Shown here: piece after piece, positions 44,179 to 52,011 of the stretch
Layout: each line of letters begins with the position of its first letter
Position numbering within the stretch: the first letter of the stretch is position 1
Source: Clostridia bacterium
GTDB lineage: Bacteria > Bacillota > Clostridia > Christensenellales > Aristaeellaceae
Direction: 5' to 3'
Length of the DNA: 64,000 bases
NCBI GenBank assembly: GCA_017524725.1
Contig: JAFXUZ010000097.1
Coordinates: 1 to 64,000, forward strand
Notes under the pieces: generated by a model
Seen by the model: only the letters and a program-made list of their open reading frames with translations
Told to the model about the DNA's origin: nothing
Databases searched by the model: none
Position numbers and translations under genes: made by a program

Positions 44179-44976
44179 ATGGGCATCTTTATCGACACCT
44201 GCGTACTGCCCCGTGCGCATCTTGAAGCCGGGCGGATATACCGCGAACGCTTCGGGCGATCCCTGGGCTTTGAGCTTCTGATGATGTTCGATCTGGATGA
44301 TTTTGAAGATGACCTGAAAAAGAATCTCGATCTGTTCTCTTCCGGCCCGCTCATGTTCCATGAGCCCGTTTGGGGGGTGGAGCATACCGCTCCCCGCGGC
44401 AGCGCGGCGTGGGAAGAAGGCATGCGCCATCTCCGTCTTACTCAGAAATATGCCCTGATCCTGCGCCCTTCGGCCATGGTATTCCATCTGAACAACGGGC
44501 AGGTGCCCCCCGGAAAACGGGATATCATGCTTCAAAATGCCTTGCGCAGCCTGGAAGAAACATGGGATATGTTCCCGGATACCACGCTCCTTACCGAAAA
44601 TACCGGCATTCTGTCAGAAGGGACTCAGCTGATCGATCAGCAGGAATTCACCGATCTTTGCAGGGACCGGCAGCTTCCTGTACTGATCGATGTCGGCCAT
44701 GCCCACGCCAACTGCTGGGACCTGAAAAAACTGGTCAGGGATCTGAAAAAGCTGATCGGCGGGTTCCATCTCCACAACAACGACGGCGTCCGCGACCGGC
44801 ACAACCGCCTTCGGGACGGAACGCTCGATTTCGCATCGCTTATTCCGTTCCTGGAACATGAGGCGCCCGGTATTCCGCGGGTGATCGAATATACCCGTCC
44901 GGCTTTTCATGGTGAACCCCTGGCAGAGGACATCGAATACCTTATGAAACTGACCCGGGAGGGCGGCGCGAAATAA
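44179..44976 (+). CDS. Sugar phosphate isomerase/epimerase-like TIM-barrel protein
   Basis: A 265-residue TIM barrel of the xylose-isomerase-like superfamily. The metal and substrate site includes LTENTG near residue 140, VLIDVGHAHAN near 170, FHLHNNDGVRDRHNRL near 195 and VIEYTRP near 235, with His, Asp and Glu at the expected places. The start is the ATG at 44179 after AGAGGGA at seven bases, not the upstream in-frame ATG at 44113. It is embedded between the CNB and cyclase genes, which is odd for a metabolic enzyme. Substrate unknown. Confidence 0.8.
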   Translation: MGIFIDTCVLPRAHLEAGRIYRERFGRSLGFELLMMFDLDDFEDDLKKNLDLFSSGPLMFHEPVWGVEHTAPRGSAAWEEGMRHLRLTQKYALILRPSAMVFHLNNGQVPPGKRDIMLQNALRSLEETWDMFPDTTLLTENTGILSEGTQLIDQQEFTDLCRDRQLPVLIDVGHAHANCWDLKKLVRDLKKLIGGFHLHNNDGVRDRHNRLRDGTLDFASLIPFLEHEAPGIPRVIEYTRPAFHGEPLAEDIEYLMKLTREGGAK

Positions 44977-44995
44977 GAGGAGTGTGGGCAAAAAA

Positions 44996-46312
44996 ATGCT
45001 TCCGGACCATATGATGGAATGGATCAATTACATCCTCACGAATATGGAGGACGCCGTACTGCTGACCGGGTCCAACGGAAAAGTGCTTTTCGCGAACCCG
45101 GCCGCCGACAAGCTCTTCGGCCTGGAAGTCCGCGGGCGTGACAGGCTATGGGACGCGATCCCCTACGTCGAGGAAAACGACGCCTTTATCCAGCTGTTTA
45201 TTGACGGCGGCATGGAAAGGAAAAAATCCTTTCAGTCGCTGGTGGATTATGTGAATCGGGAAGGCGAACATTTTAACCTGCATGTGACCCTGACCTGCCA
45301 ATCTGACAACGACAACATGGCGCTGATCGTTATCCACGACCTTACCAACCTGATCAAAGTCCATTCCGCATTTGAACGCTACACCTCCCCGGAGATTGCG
45401 GACTATGTACTGACCGCCCCTGACGGGGAAAAACAGGGCGGCCGGGAAGCGGAGGTCAGCGTCCTGATGAGCGACCTGAGGGGATTTACAGCCATGAGCA
45501 CACGTATCCCCTCCGAGAGACTGATCACCATGCTGAACCATTATTTTGAGGTTATGGCCGCGGTGATCAAAAAATATCAGGGAACGGTCATCGAATTTTT
45601 GGGGGACGGGCTCTTTGTTGTTTTCGGAGCACCTCAAAGCATGCCGGAGCATGCCAAAGCCGCCGTTTCCTGCGCTTTGGAGATGCTAAATGCCATGGCG
45701 GATGTGAACACCTGGAACCATGAGCACGGTTTTCCGGATCTGGAAATGGGGATCGGCATCAATTCCGGCCCGGCGGTCGTCGGAAACATCGGGTCCGCGC
45801 ATAAAATGAAATACGGCTGCATGGGTGAAACAGTAAACATGGCCGGCCGCTTGGAGGGGCTCAGCCTGGGCGGTGAGGTCTGCATCACCGAATGCACCCG
45901 AAAAAAAATCCCTGCAGGGGTAAAGATCCTTAAGGAAAGCAGCTTCATGCCCAAAGGCGGCAAGGAAGAAATGAAATTTTACGTTATCGCCGGGATCAGC
46001 GGCGGCATTACCCTTTCGGGCGCCTGCGAAGAGAAACGCTGGCGGACCCTGCCGGCGGAGAAGGAACTCGTCTTTTATATGCTGAACGGGAAGACTGTTG
46101 ACCCGGAACCCCACGCCGGCAAGCTGACCAGGGTGACCGAAGATGAGAAATTCGGCATGCTTACAACAGAAAGCATTCTTCAGCCCATGCAGAACCTGAT
46201 GCTCCGTATCAACGATAAAGAAGCATACGCAAAGGTCACGGACTGCGGTACTGACGGATTCATGATCGGATTCACCATGAAACCCGAAGACTTTTCGGGC
46301 CTGCTTTCGTAA
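44996..46312 (+). CDS. PAS domain-containing class III adenylate/guanylate cyclase
   Basis: A 438-residue soluble cyclase. Residues 1-115 are a PAS domain (NGKVLFANPAADKLFGLE). Residues about 135-315 are a class III cyclase core. The metal Asp residues are in LMSDLRGFT and FLGDGLFVVFG, and the transition-state Asn and Arg in TVNMAGRLEG. The two residues that select the base are unusual: Glu (VIEFLGDG) where adenylate cyclases often have Lys, and MGETVN instead of GDTVN. Residues 320-438 form an unrecognised domain, possibly PilZ-like. The start is uncertain: ATG at 44996 has the Shine-Dalgarno 13 bases away, and GTG at 44984 is too close to it. The product nucleotide is unproven. Confidence 0.87.
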   Translation: MLPDHMMEWINYILTNMEDAVLLTGSNGKVLFANPAADKLFGLEVRGRDRLWDAIPYVEENDAFIQLFIDGGMERKKSFQSLVDYVNREGEHFNLHVTLTCQSDNDNMALIVIHDLTNLIKVHSAFERYTSPEIADYVLTAPDGEKQGGREAEVSVLMSDLRGFTAMSTRIPSERLITMLNHYFEVMAAVIKKYQGTVIEFLGDGLFVVFGAPQSMPEHAKAAVSCALEMLNAMADVNTWNHEHGFPDLEMGIGINSGPAVVGNIGSAHKMKYGCMGETVNMAGRLEGLSLGGEVCITECTRKKIPAGVKILKESSFMPKGGKEEMKFYVIAGISGGITLSGACEEKRWRTLPAEKELVFYMLNGKTVDPEPHAGKLTRVTEDEKFGMLTTESILQPMQNLMLRINDKEAYAKVTDCGTDGFMIGFTMKPEDFSGLLS

Positions 46313-46334
46313 ACTGAAGGGTGGTGGATGCGAT

Positions 46335-46742
46335 ATGCCTGAAATAACCGTAAACGCTTCCTTAAATGAGATCAGAACGGCGACGGATTTTATCAACCGG
46401 CAGTTGACTGAGGCCGGCTGCGATGAATGGTTCCGGATACAGATCGATGTCGCCATCGATGAGATCCTCAGCAACATTGCAAGATTTGCATACCATCAGA
46501 AAGCCGGAAACGCGACGGTGCGGTTTGAAACTGAAAACGATCCTCGAAACATCGTTCTGACCTTTATCGATCGGGGAACGCCCTATGACCCGCTGACAGC
46601 GGCAATCCCGGATATCTCGCTGCCGGCGAAAGACCGCTCTATCGGCGGTCTGGGAATGTTCATGGTAAGGAAGATCATGGATGATATTTCATACAGCTAC
46701 CAGGACGGGCAGAATATCCTGACCGTCCGCAAAAAATACTGA
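46335..46742 (+). CDS. RsbW/SpoIIAB-like serine kinase anti-sigma factor
   Basis: A 135-residue GHKL ATPase of the RsbW type. The N box is DEILSNIARFAY near residue 40, G1 is DRGTPYDP near 80 and G2 GGLGMFMVRKIMDD near 105. In known systems such a kinase binds a sigma factor or other target and phosphorylates a STAS antagonist on Ser. The next gene encodes that antagonist. No sigma factor gene or PP2C phosphatase is in the operon, so the target must lie elsewhere or be one of the upstream proteins. Confidence 0.88.
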   Translation: MPEITVNASLNEIRTATDFINRQLTEAGCDEWFRIQIDVAIDEILSNIARFAYHQKAGNATVRFETENDPRNIVLTFIDRGTPYDPLTAAIPDISLPAKDRSIGGLGMFMVRKIMDDISYSYQDGQNILTVRKKY

Positions 46743-46772
46743 CAGCACGTGGAATCAGGGAGGGTTGCGACC

Positions 46773-47081
46773 ATGTCGGCCACCGTATTTGAGAAAAAAG
46801 GCTCTTTGCTTACCGTTAAACCGGAAGGACGTCTTGATACCGCCGCTTCATCCATTCTGAGTGACGAACTGGAAGCGCAGCTTGACGGCGTTACCGAGAT
46901 CATCATGGATTTTGAAAAGGTGGAATACATCGCCTCAAGCGGTCTTCGCGTACTGCTCATGGCTGAACAAAGGATGGAAGATTGCGGCGGAAAAATGAAG
47001 CTGATCCACGTCAACGAATACATCATCGCTATTTTCGACCTGGTCGGTTTCATGGACGTGATTACGGTGGAACGCGTCTGA
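46773..47081 (+). CDS. STAS domain anti-anti-sigma factor (RsbV/SpoIIAA-like)
   Basis: A 102-residue STAS protein. The sequence has KPEGRLDTAASS near residue 20, IIMDFEKVEYIASSGLRVLL near 50 (the phosphorylatable Ser in IASSGL) and the C-terminal helix of the fold. The length and pattern are those of RsbV. The ATG at 46773 follows GGAGGG; the upstream in-frame ATG at 46749 lacks a site. It lies 30 bases behind the RsbW-like gene, the usual partner order reversed relative to rsbV-rsbW of Bacillus. Confidence 0.88.
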   Translation: MSATVFEKKGSLLTVKPEGRLDTAASSILSDELEAQLDGVTEIIMDFEKVEYIASSGLRVLLMAEQRMEDCGGKMKLIHVNEYIIAIFDLVGFMDVITVERV

Positions 47082-47175
47082 ATCCGCTGTCACTCCTTTC
47101 CTTCCCCGGTCCCGGTCGGGACATCGTCACGGGAAAGCGTCCCGGGATCAGCCAATATTATATGCAGAAAACCAA

Positions 47176-47218
47176 GGCTGCTGTCTGTCCGCCGTTAACT
47201 GGCGGACAGACAGCAGCC
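47176..47218 (+). terminator. Perfect 18-bp hairpin closing the cyclase operon
   Basis: GGCTGCTGTCTGTCCGCC (47176-47193) pairs without mismatch with 47201-47218 around a 7-base loop. No T-run follows on the plus strand, so it may stop transcription by another route or protect the 3' end. Confidence 0.6.
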
Positions 47219-47236
47219 TCATATTCCGATCCGGGA

Positions 47237-47266
47237 TTGCATGTCAATTAAACATTATGATATACT
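47237..47266 (+). promoter_or_regulatory. SigA-like promoter of alkD
   Basis: TTGCAT (47237-47242), an 18-base spacer and TATACT (47261-47266). Confidence 0.5.
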
Positions 47267-47397
47267 TCCGGTGGTTTCCGCCTGAGAACCGGAGCCCGCC
47301 GTGAATGAAGCAAAAAACATGGCTCCGGGACCCTTTGCCGTTTTTTTACCGGCCTTCACTATTCGAAGTTCTTTAAAGCAGGAGAGGAAAAACAGAA

Positions 47398-48108
47398 ATG
47401 AACAGGGACGAGATCGTGGAAGAGCTGTTCCGGATGCGGGATAATGACTATGCCCTTCTGCAGGCAAAAATCATTCCCTCAGTACCTGCTGACAGGATCA
47501 TAGGCGTCAGGACACCGGCTCTCCGTACATTTGCCGGAGATCTTTGCAGGAGCGGCGATACGGATGGATTTCTTTCGTGCCTCCCGCACAGGTATTTTGA
47601 CGAAAACCAGCTGCACGCTTTTGTGATATCCCTGGAGAAGGACTTTGACAAATGCATGGAGAGGGTCGAAGCTTTTCTGCCGTACATTGACAACTGGGCC
47701 ACCTGCGATCAGCTGTCACCAAAGGCGTTCAAAAAAGCGCCGGAGAAACTGCTTCCCTGCATTCGGACATGGATCAGGTCCGGCAAAACCTACACGGTCA
47801 GGTTTGCGGTAGGGATGCTGATGCAGCATTTCCTGGACGATCGGTTCAGCACAGAGTATGCGGACATGGCGGCGGCTGTCCGGTCGGAGGAATATTACGT
47901 CAACATGATGACAGCATGGTATTTTGCGACGGCACTGGCGAAGCAGTACGACCTTATTATACCCTATCTGGAAGAAAAGCGGCTGGACGTCCGGGTACAT
48001 AACAAGGCGATCCAGAAAAGCCTGGAAAGCTTTAGGATCACGGACGAACAGAAGGCGTACCTGAGGACCCTGAAGGTCAGCCAGAGCAAAAAAACAGCGG
48101 AAAAATAA
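47398..48108 (+). CDS. DNA alkylation repair protein (AlkD/AlkC-like HEAT fold)
   Basis: A 236-residue HEAT-repeat glycosylase-like protein. The N-terminus has AKIIPSVPADRIIGVRTPALR, and the middle DNWATCDQLSPKAFKKAPE near residue 98, with the Trp and Asp residues typical of the AlkD active groove. TVRFAVGMLMQHF and MTAWYFATALAKQYD are further family-like segments. It probably excises alkylated purines. The ATG follows GGAGAGG. Confidence 0.88.
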   Translation: MNRDEIVEELFRMRDNDYALLQAKIIPSVPADRIIGVRTPALRTFAGDLCRSGDTDGFLSCLPHRYFDENQLHAFVISLEKDFDKCMERVEAFLPYIDNWATCDQLSPKAFKKAPEKLLPCIRTWIRSGKTYTVRFAVGMLMQHFLDDRFSTEYADMAAAVRSEEYYVNMMTAWYFATALAKQYDLIIPYLEEKRLDVRVHNKAIQKSLESFRITDEQKAYLRTLKVSQSKKTAEK

Positions 48109-48243
48109 TAAAAATGAAGGGCGGGTCTTGTGCGCCGGGATCTTCCTTGTGACGAGTAATCTCAACAGGCGGTCGGCATATTCCCCGCACCGCGTACGAG
48201 AAGGAAACAATGAAACCGCGCCCCTGGATAAATCGAAAACTCC

Positions 48244-48272
48244 TTTAACAACGGGCGGTTTGATGGTATAAT
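48244..48272 (+). promoter_or_regulatory. SigA promoter of the PG-binding/NAGPA gene
   Basis: TTTAAC (48244-48249), a 17-base spacer and TATAAT (48267-48272), 44 bases before the ATG. Confidence 0.65.
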
Positions 48273-48315
48273 GACTAAGTCCTTTCCCAACAACCCAGGA
48301 AACGGAGCCTGAGAA

Positions 48316-49944
48316 ATGAGATCGAAGATTGTGTTTATCCGGTTTTGTGCTTTTCTTTGCCTTGCGGTATTTTTTATATCCGTGGCATCGCTCCCGGCCC
48401 TGTCATCGGGAGAAAGCACTGAAAGCACTTCAGCCTATCGCACCCTCAAAAAAGGCGACAGCGGTCCTGACGTGACCGCACTCAAGACCGCAATGTACTA
48501 CCTGGGCTATTTTACCAGCCTGAACGTTTCCGACCAGTATAATAATGTGATGGTGGAGCGCGTCACAGCCCTGCAGCGGGCCAACGGCCTTACGGCGGAC
48601 GGCGTCGCCGGTCCGGAACTGCAGGCCCTTGTATTCAGCGGGCAGTGTGTCCCTGCCAAAGGCGCACCCGCGCCCACCCCTGTCCCGTCGCCGGCCCGGA
48701 CGGCATCTCCATCTCCTTCCCCCACACCGATAGATGCCCCATCTGCCGGATCCACGGCGCCCGGGCAAATGCCGCCGTCCACCCCGACTCCTGTGCCGCC
48801 TTCAGAAGACGGCGCGGCCACCCCCTCTCCCTATCGCACCCTCAAAAAGGGCGACAACGGTGACGCGGTGCTCCGGCTGAAGACCGCCATGTATTATCTG
48901 GGCTATTTCACCAGCCTGGATGTGACCGGCTCCTATAACGACGTGATGGTCAAACGCGTCAAAGCCCTGCAGAAGACCAACGGCCTGAAAGAGGACGGCA
49001 TCGCCTCCCCCGAACTGCAGGAGCTCGTCTTCAGCGGCATGTGCGTTCCCACCCAGGGCGCCCCTGCTCCTACGCCGATACCCACCCCTTCGCCGGTGCC
49101 GCTCAGTCCCAGCAACCTGCCGAAAGAAGTCCCCGCGACCGATGAAAAGGGCTTTCTCCTGACGGAGGACAGCTACCTGTATGAAAACGACTCGGCAGGG
49201 CTGTGGCTTTACAAGACGAAGAACATTTCCATCACCATCGCCCGCTACAGTGAAAATAACCTCGTCTGGTTCGAGACCGAGGTATGGTGCAGTCCGGAAG
49301 AACCCATGTCCAGTTACCTGTCCCCCGGAAACACCCCCGGCAAGCGTTATATGAGCCCCCTGAAAATGGCCGAGGACAGCGGCGCCATCCTATGCCTGAC
49401 CGACGATTTCTTTGGCTTCCGCCTCAATTACAATTACCGCACCGGGGTCGTCATCCGCGACGGAAAAGTGATCGGCAGCCGCACCTACGCCGCGGACCGC
49501 AGCGCTTTTCCGAATCTGGAGGTGCTGGCACTGTTCAGGGACGGCAGTATGAAATGCTACCTGAGCGACGCCCATACCGCCCAGGAATACCTGGACATGG
49601 GCGCCGTGAGCACCTTCGCCTTCGGCCCCATCCTTGTGACTGACGGCCGTCTCGGCCCCCACATGACCTCAACGTCCTATTACCATTACCGCGAACCCCG
49701 CTGCGCTGTCGGCATGATCGAACCCTACCATTATGTGATCCTTACGGTCAAGGGCCGCAGCGACGACAGCAAGGGCATCTACCTTGACTGGCTGGCCCAG
49801 AGAATGCTGTATCTTGGCTGCACCGAGGCCCTCAACCTGGATGGCGGCGGCACCGTATGCCTGATATTCAACGGTAAGATCCTGAACAAGACCACAAAAA
49901 ACCTGCGCAGCGTCACCAGCCTGATCACCTTCGGCACCCGCTGA
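48316..49944 (+). CDS. Secreted peptidoglycan-binding/phosphodiester glycosidase protein
   Basis: A 542-residue exported protein. The signal peptide ends near residue 32. Two near-identical peptidoglycan-binding type-1 domains follow (about 38-115 and 173-250), both with YRTLKKGD and AMYYLGYFTSL, each followed by a Pro/Thr-rich linker with TPVP- or PTPIPTP-type repeats. Residues about 300-542 are a NAGPA/DUF2233 domain with FAFGPILVTDGR near 435 and LNLDGGGT near 512. The design is a wall-anchored glycosidase, perhaps acting on phosphodiester-linked sugars of wall polymers. Confidence 0.9.
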   Translation: MRSKIVFIRFCAFLCLAVFFISVASLPALSSGESTESTSAYRTLKKGDSGPDVTALKTAMYYLGYFTSLNVSDQYNNVMVERVTALQRANGLTADGVAGPELQALVFSGQCVPAKGAPAPTPVPSPARTASPSPSPTPIDAPSAGSTAPGQMPPSTPTPVPPSEDGAATPSPYRTLKKGDNGDAVLRLKTAMYYLGYFTSLDVTGSYNDVMVKRVKALQKTNGLKEDGIASPELQELVFSGMCVPTQGAPAPTPIPTPSPVPLSPSNLPKEVPATDEKGFLLTEDSYLYENDSAGLWLYKTKNISITIARYSENNLVWFETEVWCSPEEPMSSYLSPGNTPGKRYMSPLKMAEDSGAILCLTDDFFGFRLNYNYRTGVVIRDGKVIGSRTYAADRSAFPNLEVLALFRDGSMKCYLSDAHTAQEYLDMGAVSTFAFGPILVTDGRLGPHMTSTSYYHYREPRCAVGMIEPYHYVILTVKGRSDDSKGIYLDWLAQRMLYLGCTEALNLDGGGTVCLIFNGKILNKTTKNLRSVTSLITFGTR

Positions 49945-49980
49945 AACGACCTTCCGGGCTTTACCGGCAGCAGGAGGCTT

Positions 49981-51351
49981 ATGAACCGATTATTCGCGGG
50001 AAGGGACGCGGACATGACCGTGGGAAGTATACCCCGGCTCCTTACCGCTTTTGCCATCCCGATGGCGCTCGGGCTTTTGCTCCAGCAGCTTTACAACACG
50101 GTGGACGCCCTGGTGGTGGGCCAGTATGTGTCCAGCCAGGCCCTGGCCGCCGTGGGCACCACCGGCAGCATCTGCAATATGCTGGTAGGCTTCTGCGCGG
50201 GTCTTTCTACAGGCGCGGGCGTAGTCATTGCCCGTGCCTACGGGGCCCACGACGCTCCCCGGCTTCGGGACGCGGTACACACCAGTATCCTGGTAGCCGT
50301 CCTTCTCAGTATCCTGATGACGCTGCTGGGGCTTTTGATCGTAGATCCCATGCTCCGCCTGATGAACACCCCGGATGACGTGTATGCCGATGCCCGCACC
50401 TATCTGGTGATCTATTTCGGAGGCATTGCCGGTCTTGTGATGTACAACATGGGCAGCGCGGTCATGCGCGCCGTCGGGGACAGCACCCGGCCCCTGGTAG
50501 TCCTTTTTGTTTCTGCGGTGGTCAATATCGTTTCCGACCTTATGTGCGTCATCGTGTTCCGCATGGGTGTCGCCGGCGCGGCCTGGGCCACCATTCTCAG
50601 CCAGCTGGCCTCTTGCGTGCTGGTGCTGGCCTTCCTTACAAAGGAGAAAGGGGATTACGGCATCCGCTGGCGCCAGCTTCGCCTGGTCCCCGGGATCCTT
50701 CGGGACATATTCACCATCGGGCTTCCCAGCGGCATCCAGCAGGGCATCACCAGCTTTTCCAACGTATTCGTCCAGTCCTACACCAACTATTTCGGCTCGG
50801 CTGCCATGGCCGGCTGGGCCAGCTACAACAAACTGGACGCCTATATCTTTGTCCCCTCCCAGTCCATTGCCATGGGCGCGTCCACCTTCGTGGCCCAGAA
50901 CGCCGGCGCCGGAAGGTATTCCCGGGCCCGGGAGGGCGTCAGGGTCAGCCTGTTTATGAGCCTTGGGATCACAGCGGTATTGTGCCTCGCCTGCGTCATC
51001 TGGGCCCGGCAGGCCATCGCCATTTTCTCGCCGGACCCGGAAGTGATCCGGTTCGGTGTATTTTTTGTTACCCTGATCTCGCCCTTCTACATCTTCACCT
51101 GCTTCACCCAGACCTATGCCGGTGCGCTCCGGGGCATTGGCAACGCCACTGCCCCCATGTATATCATGCTCTTCAGCTATGTCCTGTTCCGCCAGGCATA
51201 TCTTTTTACCGCAAAGCAGCTGGGCAACGACCTTACCGCCATCTCCCTGGCTTACCCGGTGGGATGGATGATGTGCACAGCACTGCAGGCCGTTGCCTAC
51301 CATCGCAGCATCCTGTGCCGCAGAGAGGAAAAAAGCATTGGAAAGGTTTGA
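49981..51351 (+). CDS. MATE family efflux transporter
   Basis: A 456-residue integral membrane protein with about 12 helices in two matching MatE halves. Family signs are GSIPRLLTAFAIPMALGLLL near the start, NTVDALVVGQYVSSQALAAVG near residue 40 and GLPSGIQQGITSFSNVFVQ near 255. It uses an ion gradient to export organic cations or other compounds. The NUDIX gene begins inside its last codons. Confidence 0.95.
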   Translation: MNRLFAGRDADMTVGSIPRLLTAFAIPMALGLLLQQLYNTVDALVVGQYVSSQALAAVGTTGSICNMLVGFCAGLSTGAGVVIARAYGAHDAPRLRDAVHTSILVAVLLSILMTLLGLLIVDPMLRLMNTPDDVYADARTYLVIYFGGIAGLVMYNMGSAVMRAVGDSTRPLVVLFVSAVVNIVSDLMCVIVFRMGVAGAAWATILSQLASCVLVLAFLTKEKGDYGIRWRQLRLVPGILRDIFTIGLPSGIQQGITSFSNVFVQSYTNYFGSAAMAGWASYNKLDAYIFVPSQSIAMGASTFVAQNAGAGRYSRAREGVRVSLFMSLGITAVLCLACVIWARQAIAIFSPDPEVIRFGVFFVTLISPFYIFTCFTQTYAGALRGIGNATAPMYIMLFSYVLFRQAYLFTAKQLGNDLTAISLAYPVGWMMCTALQAVAYHRSILCRREEKSIGKV

Positions 51352-51886
51352 CGTGCTGGATGAAAAAGGAGCCCTCACCGGAAAAATTTGCACCCGTGAG
51401 CAGGCCCATGCCCTGGGACTCTGGCACAGGACAGCCCACGTATGGATCGCCCGGTTTCCCTCGCTGCTCCTGCTTCAAAAGCGCAGTTCCACGAAGGATT
51501 CCTACCCCGGCTGCTGGGATATCTCATCTGCCGGACACCTGGACGCCGGAGAAGAGCCCCTTCACGGCGCTGAACGGGAACTGAAGGAAGAGCTTGGCAT
51601 TACCGCAGCCGGATCCCGCATTCGCCCCATCGGCGTCCTCCGATCCAAACGGGTCACCATGCCCCGGGGCATACGTTTCATCGACAGGGAATTTGCCCAT
51701 ATCTTCCTGCTGGAAACGGACATCCTGCCCATGCTTTCCCTGCAGCGGGAAGAAGTCTCCGAGGTGCGCTGGTTCCCCGCCGGTGAATGCCTCCGTGCCG
51801 CAAGCGAAAACGACCCGGCTTTCTGCCTCATGGAGGATGAAGTCCGCCTTGTTTGTTCCTCTCTGGGCAGTTCGGTACATTCGTAA
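51338..51886 (+). CDS. NUDIX hydrolase, isopentenyl-diphosphate isomerase-like subgroup
   Basis: A 182-residue protein with the NUDIX box GHLDAGEEPLHGAEREL plus KEELGI near residues 65-87. RTAHVWIARFP and KRSSTKDSYPGCWDIS upstream are typical of the YfcD/Idi-like NUDIX subgroup. I place the start at TTG 51338 (ERFDVLDEKGAL follows), 14 bases before the MATE stop, with AGAGGAA as ribosome-binding site. Coupled translation is likely. The substrate is a nucleoside diphosphate derivative, identity unknown. Confidence 0.85.
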   Translation: MERFDVLDEKGALTGKICTREQAHALGLWHRTAHVWIARFPSLLLLQKRSSTKDSYPGCWDISSAGHLDAGEEPLHGAERELKEELGITAAGSRIRPIGVLRSKRVTMPRGIRFIDREFAHIFLLETDILPMLSLQREEVSEVRWFPAGECLRAASENDPAFCLMEDEVRLVCSSLGSSVHS

Positions 51887-51950
51887 CAATTCCGGCCGGC
51901 ATACGGATCATACTCCGCAAAGAAAAGCTGATTGAAGGCACCTTCAGTAA

Positions 51951-51998
51951 AAAACCGTCAGGACCGCTCTTTTCGGCGGAATCCTGACGGTAATGTTT
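51951..51998. terminator. Bidirectional terminator between NUDIX gene and asnS
   Basis: A 9-bp stem, CCGTCAGGA (51955-51963) with TCCTGACGG (51982-51990), is flanked by A-run and T-run on both strands. It ends both convergent units. Confidence 0.88.
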
Positions 51999-52011
51999 TT
52001 TTTACAGGCAA

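Larger units (their letters stand above)
47082..47397. other. Intergenic region between the STAS gene and alkD
   Basis: These 316 bases hold the perfect hairpin at 47176-47218 and a promoter at 47237-47266 for the DNA-repair gene. No gene is evident. Confidence 0.6.

Noticed and set aside
49990..51393. 467-codon minus-strand frame opposite the MATE gene
   Set aside because: The plus frame has the MATE helices and family motifs; the minus frame is polar and has no recognisable domain.
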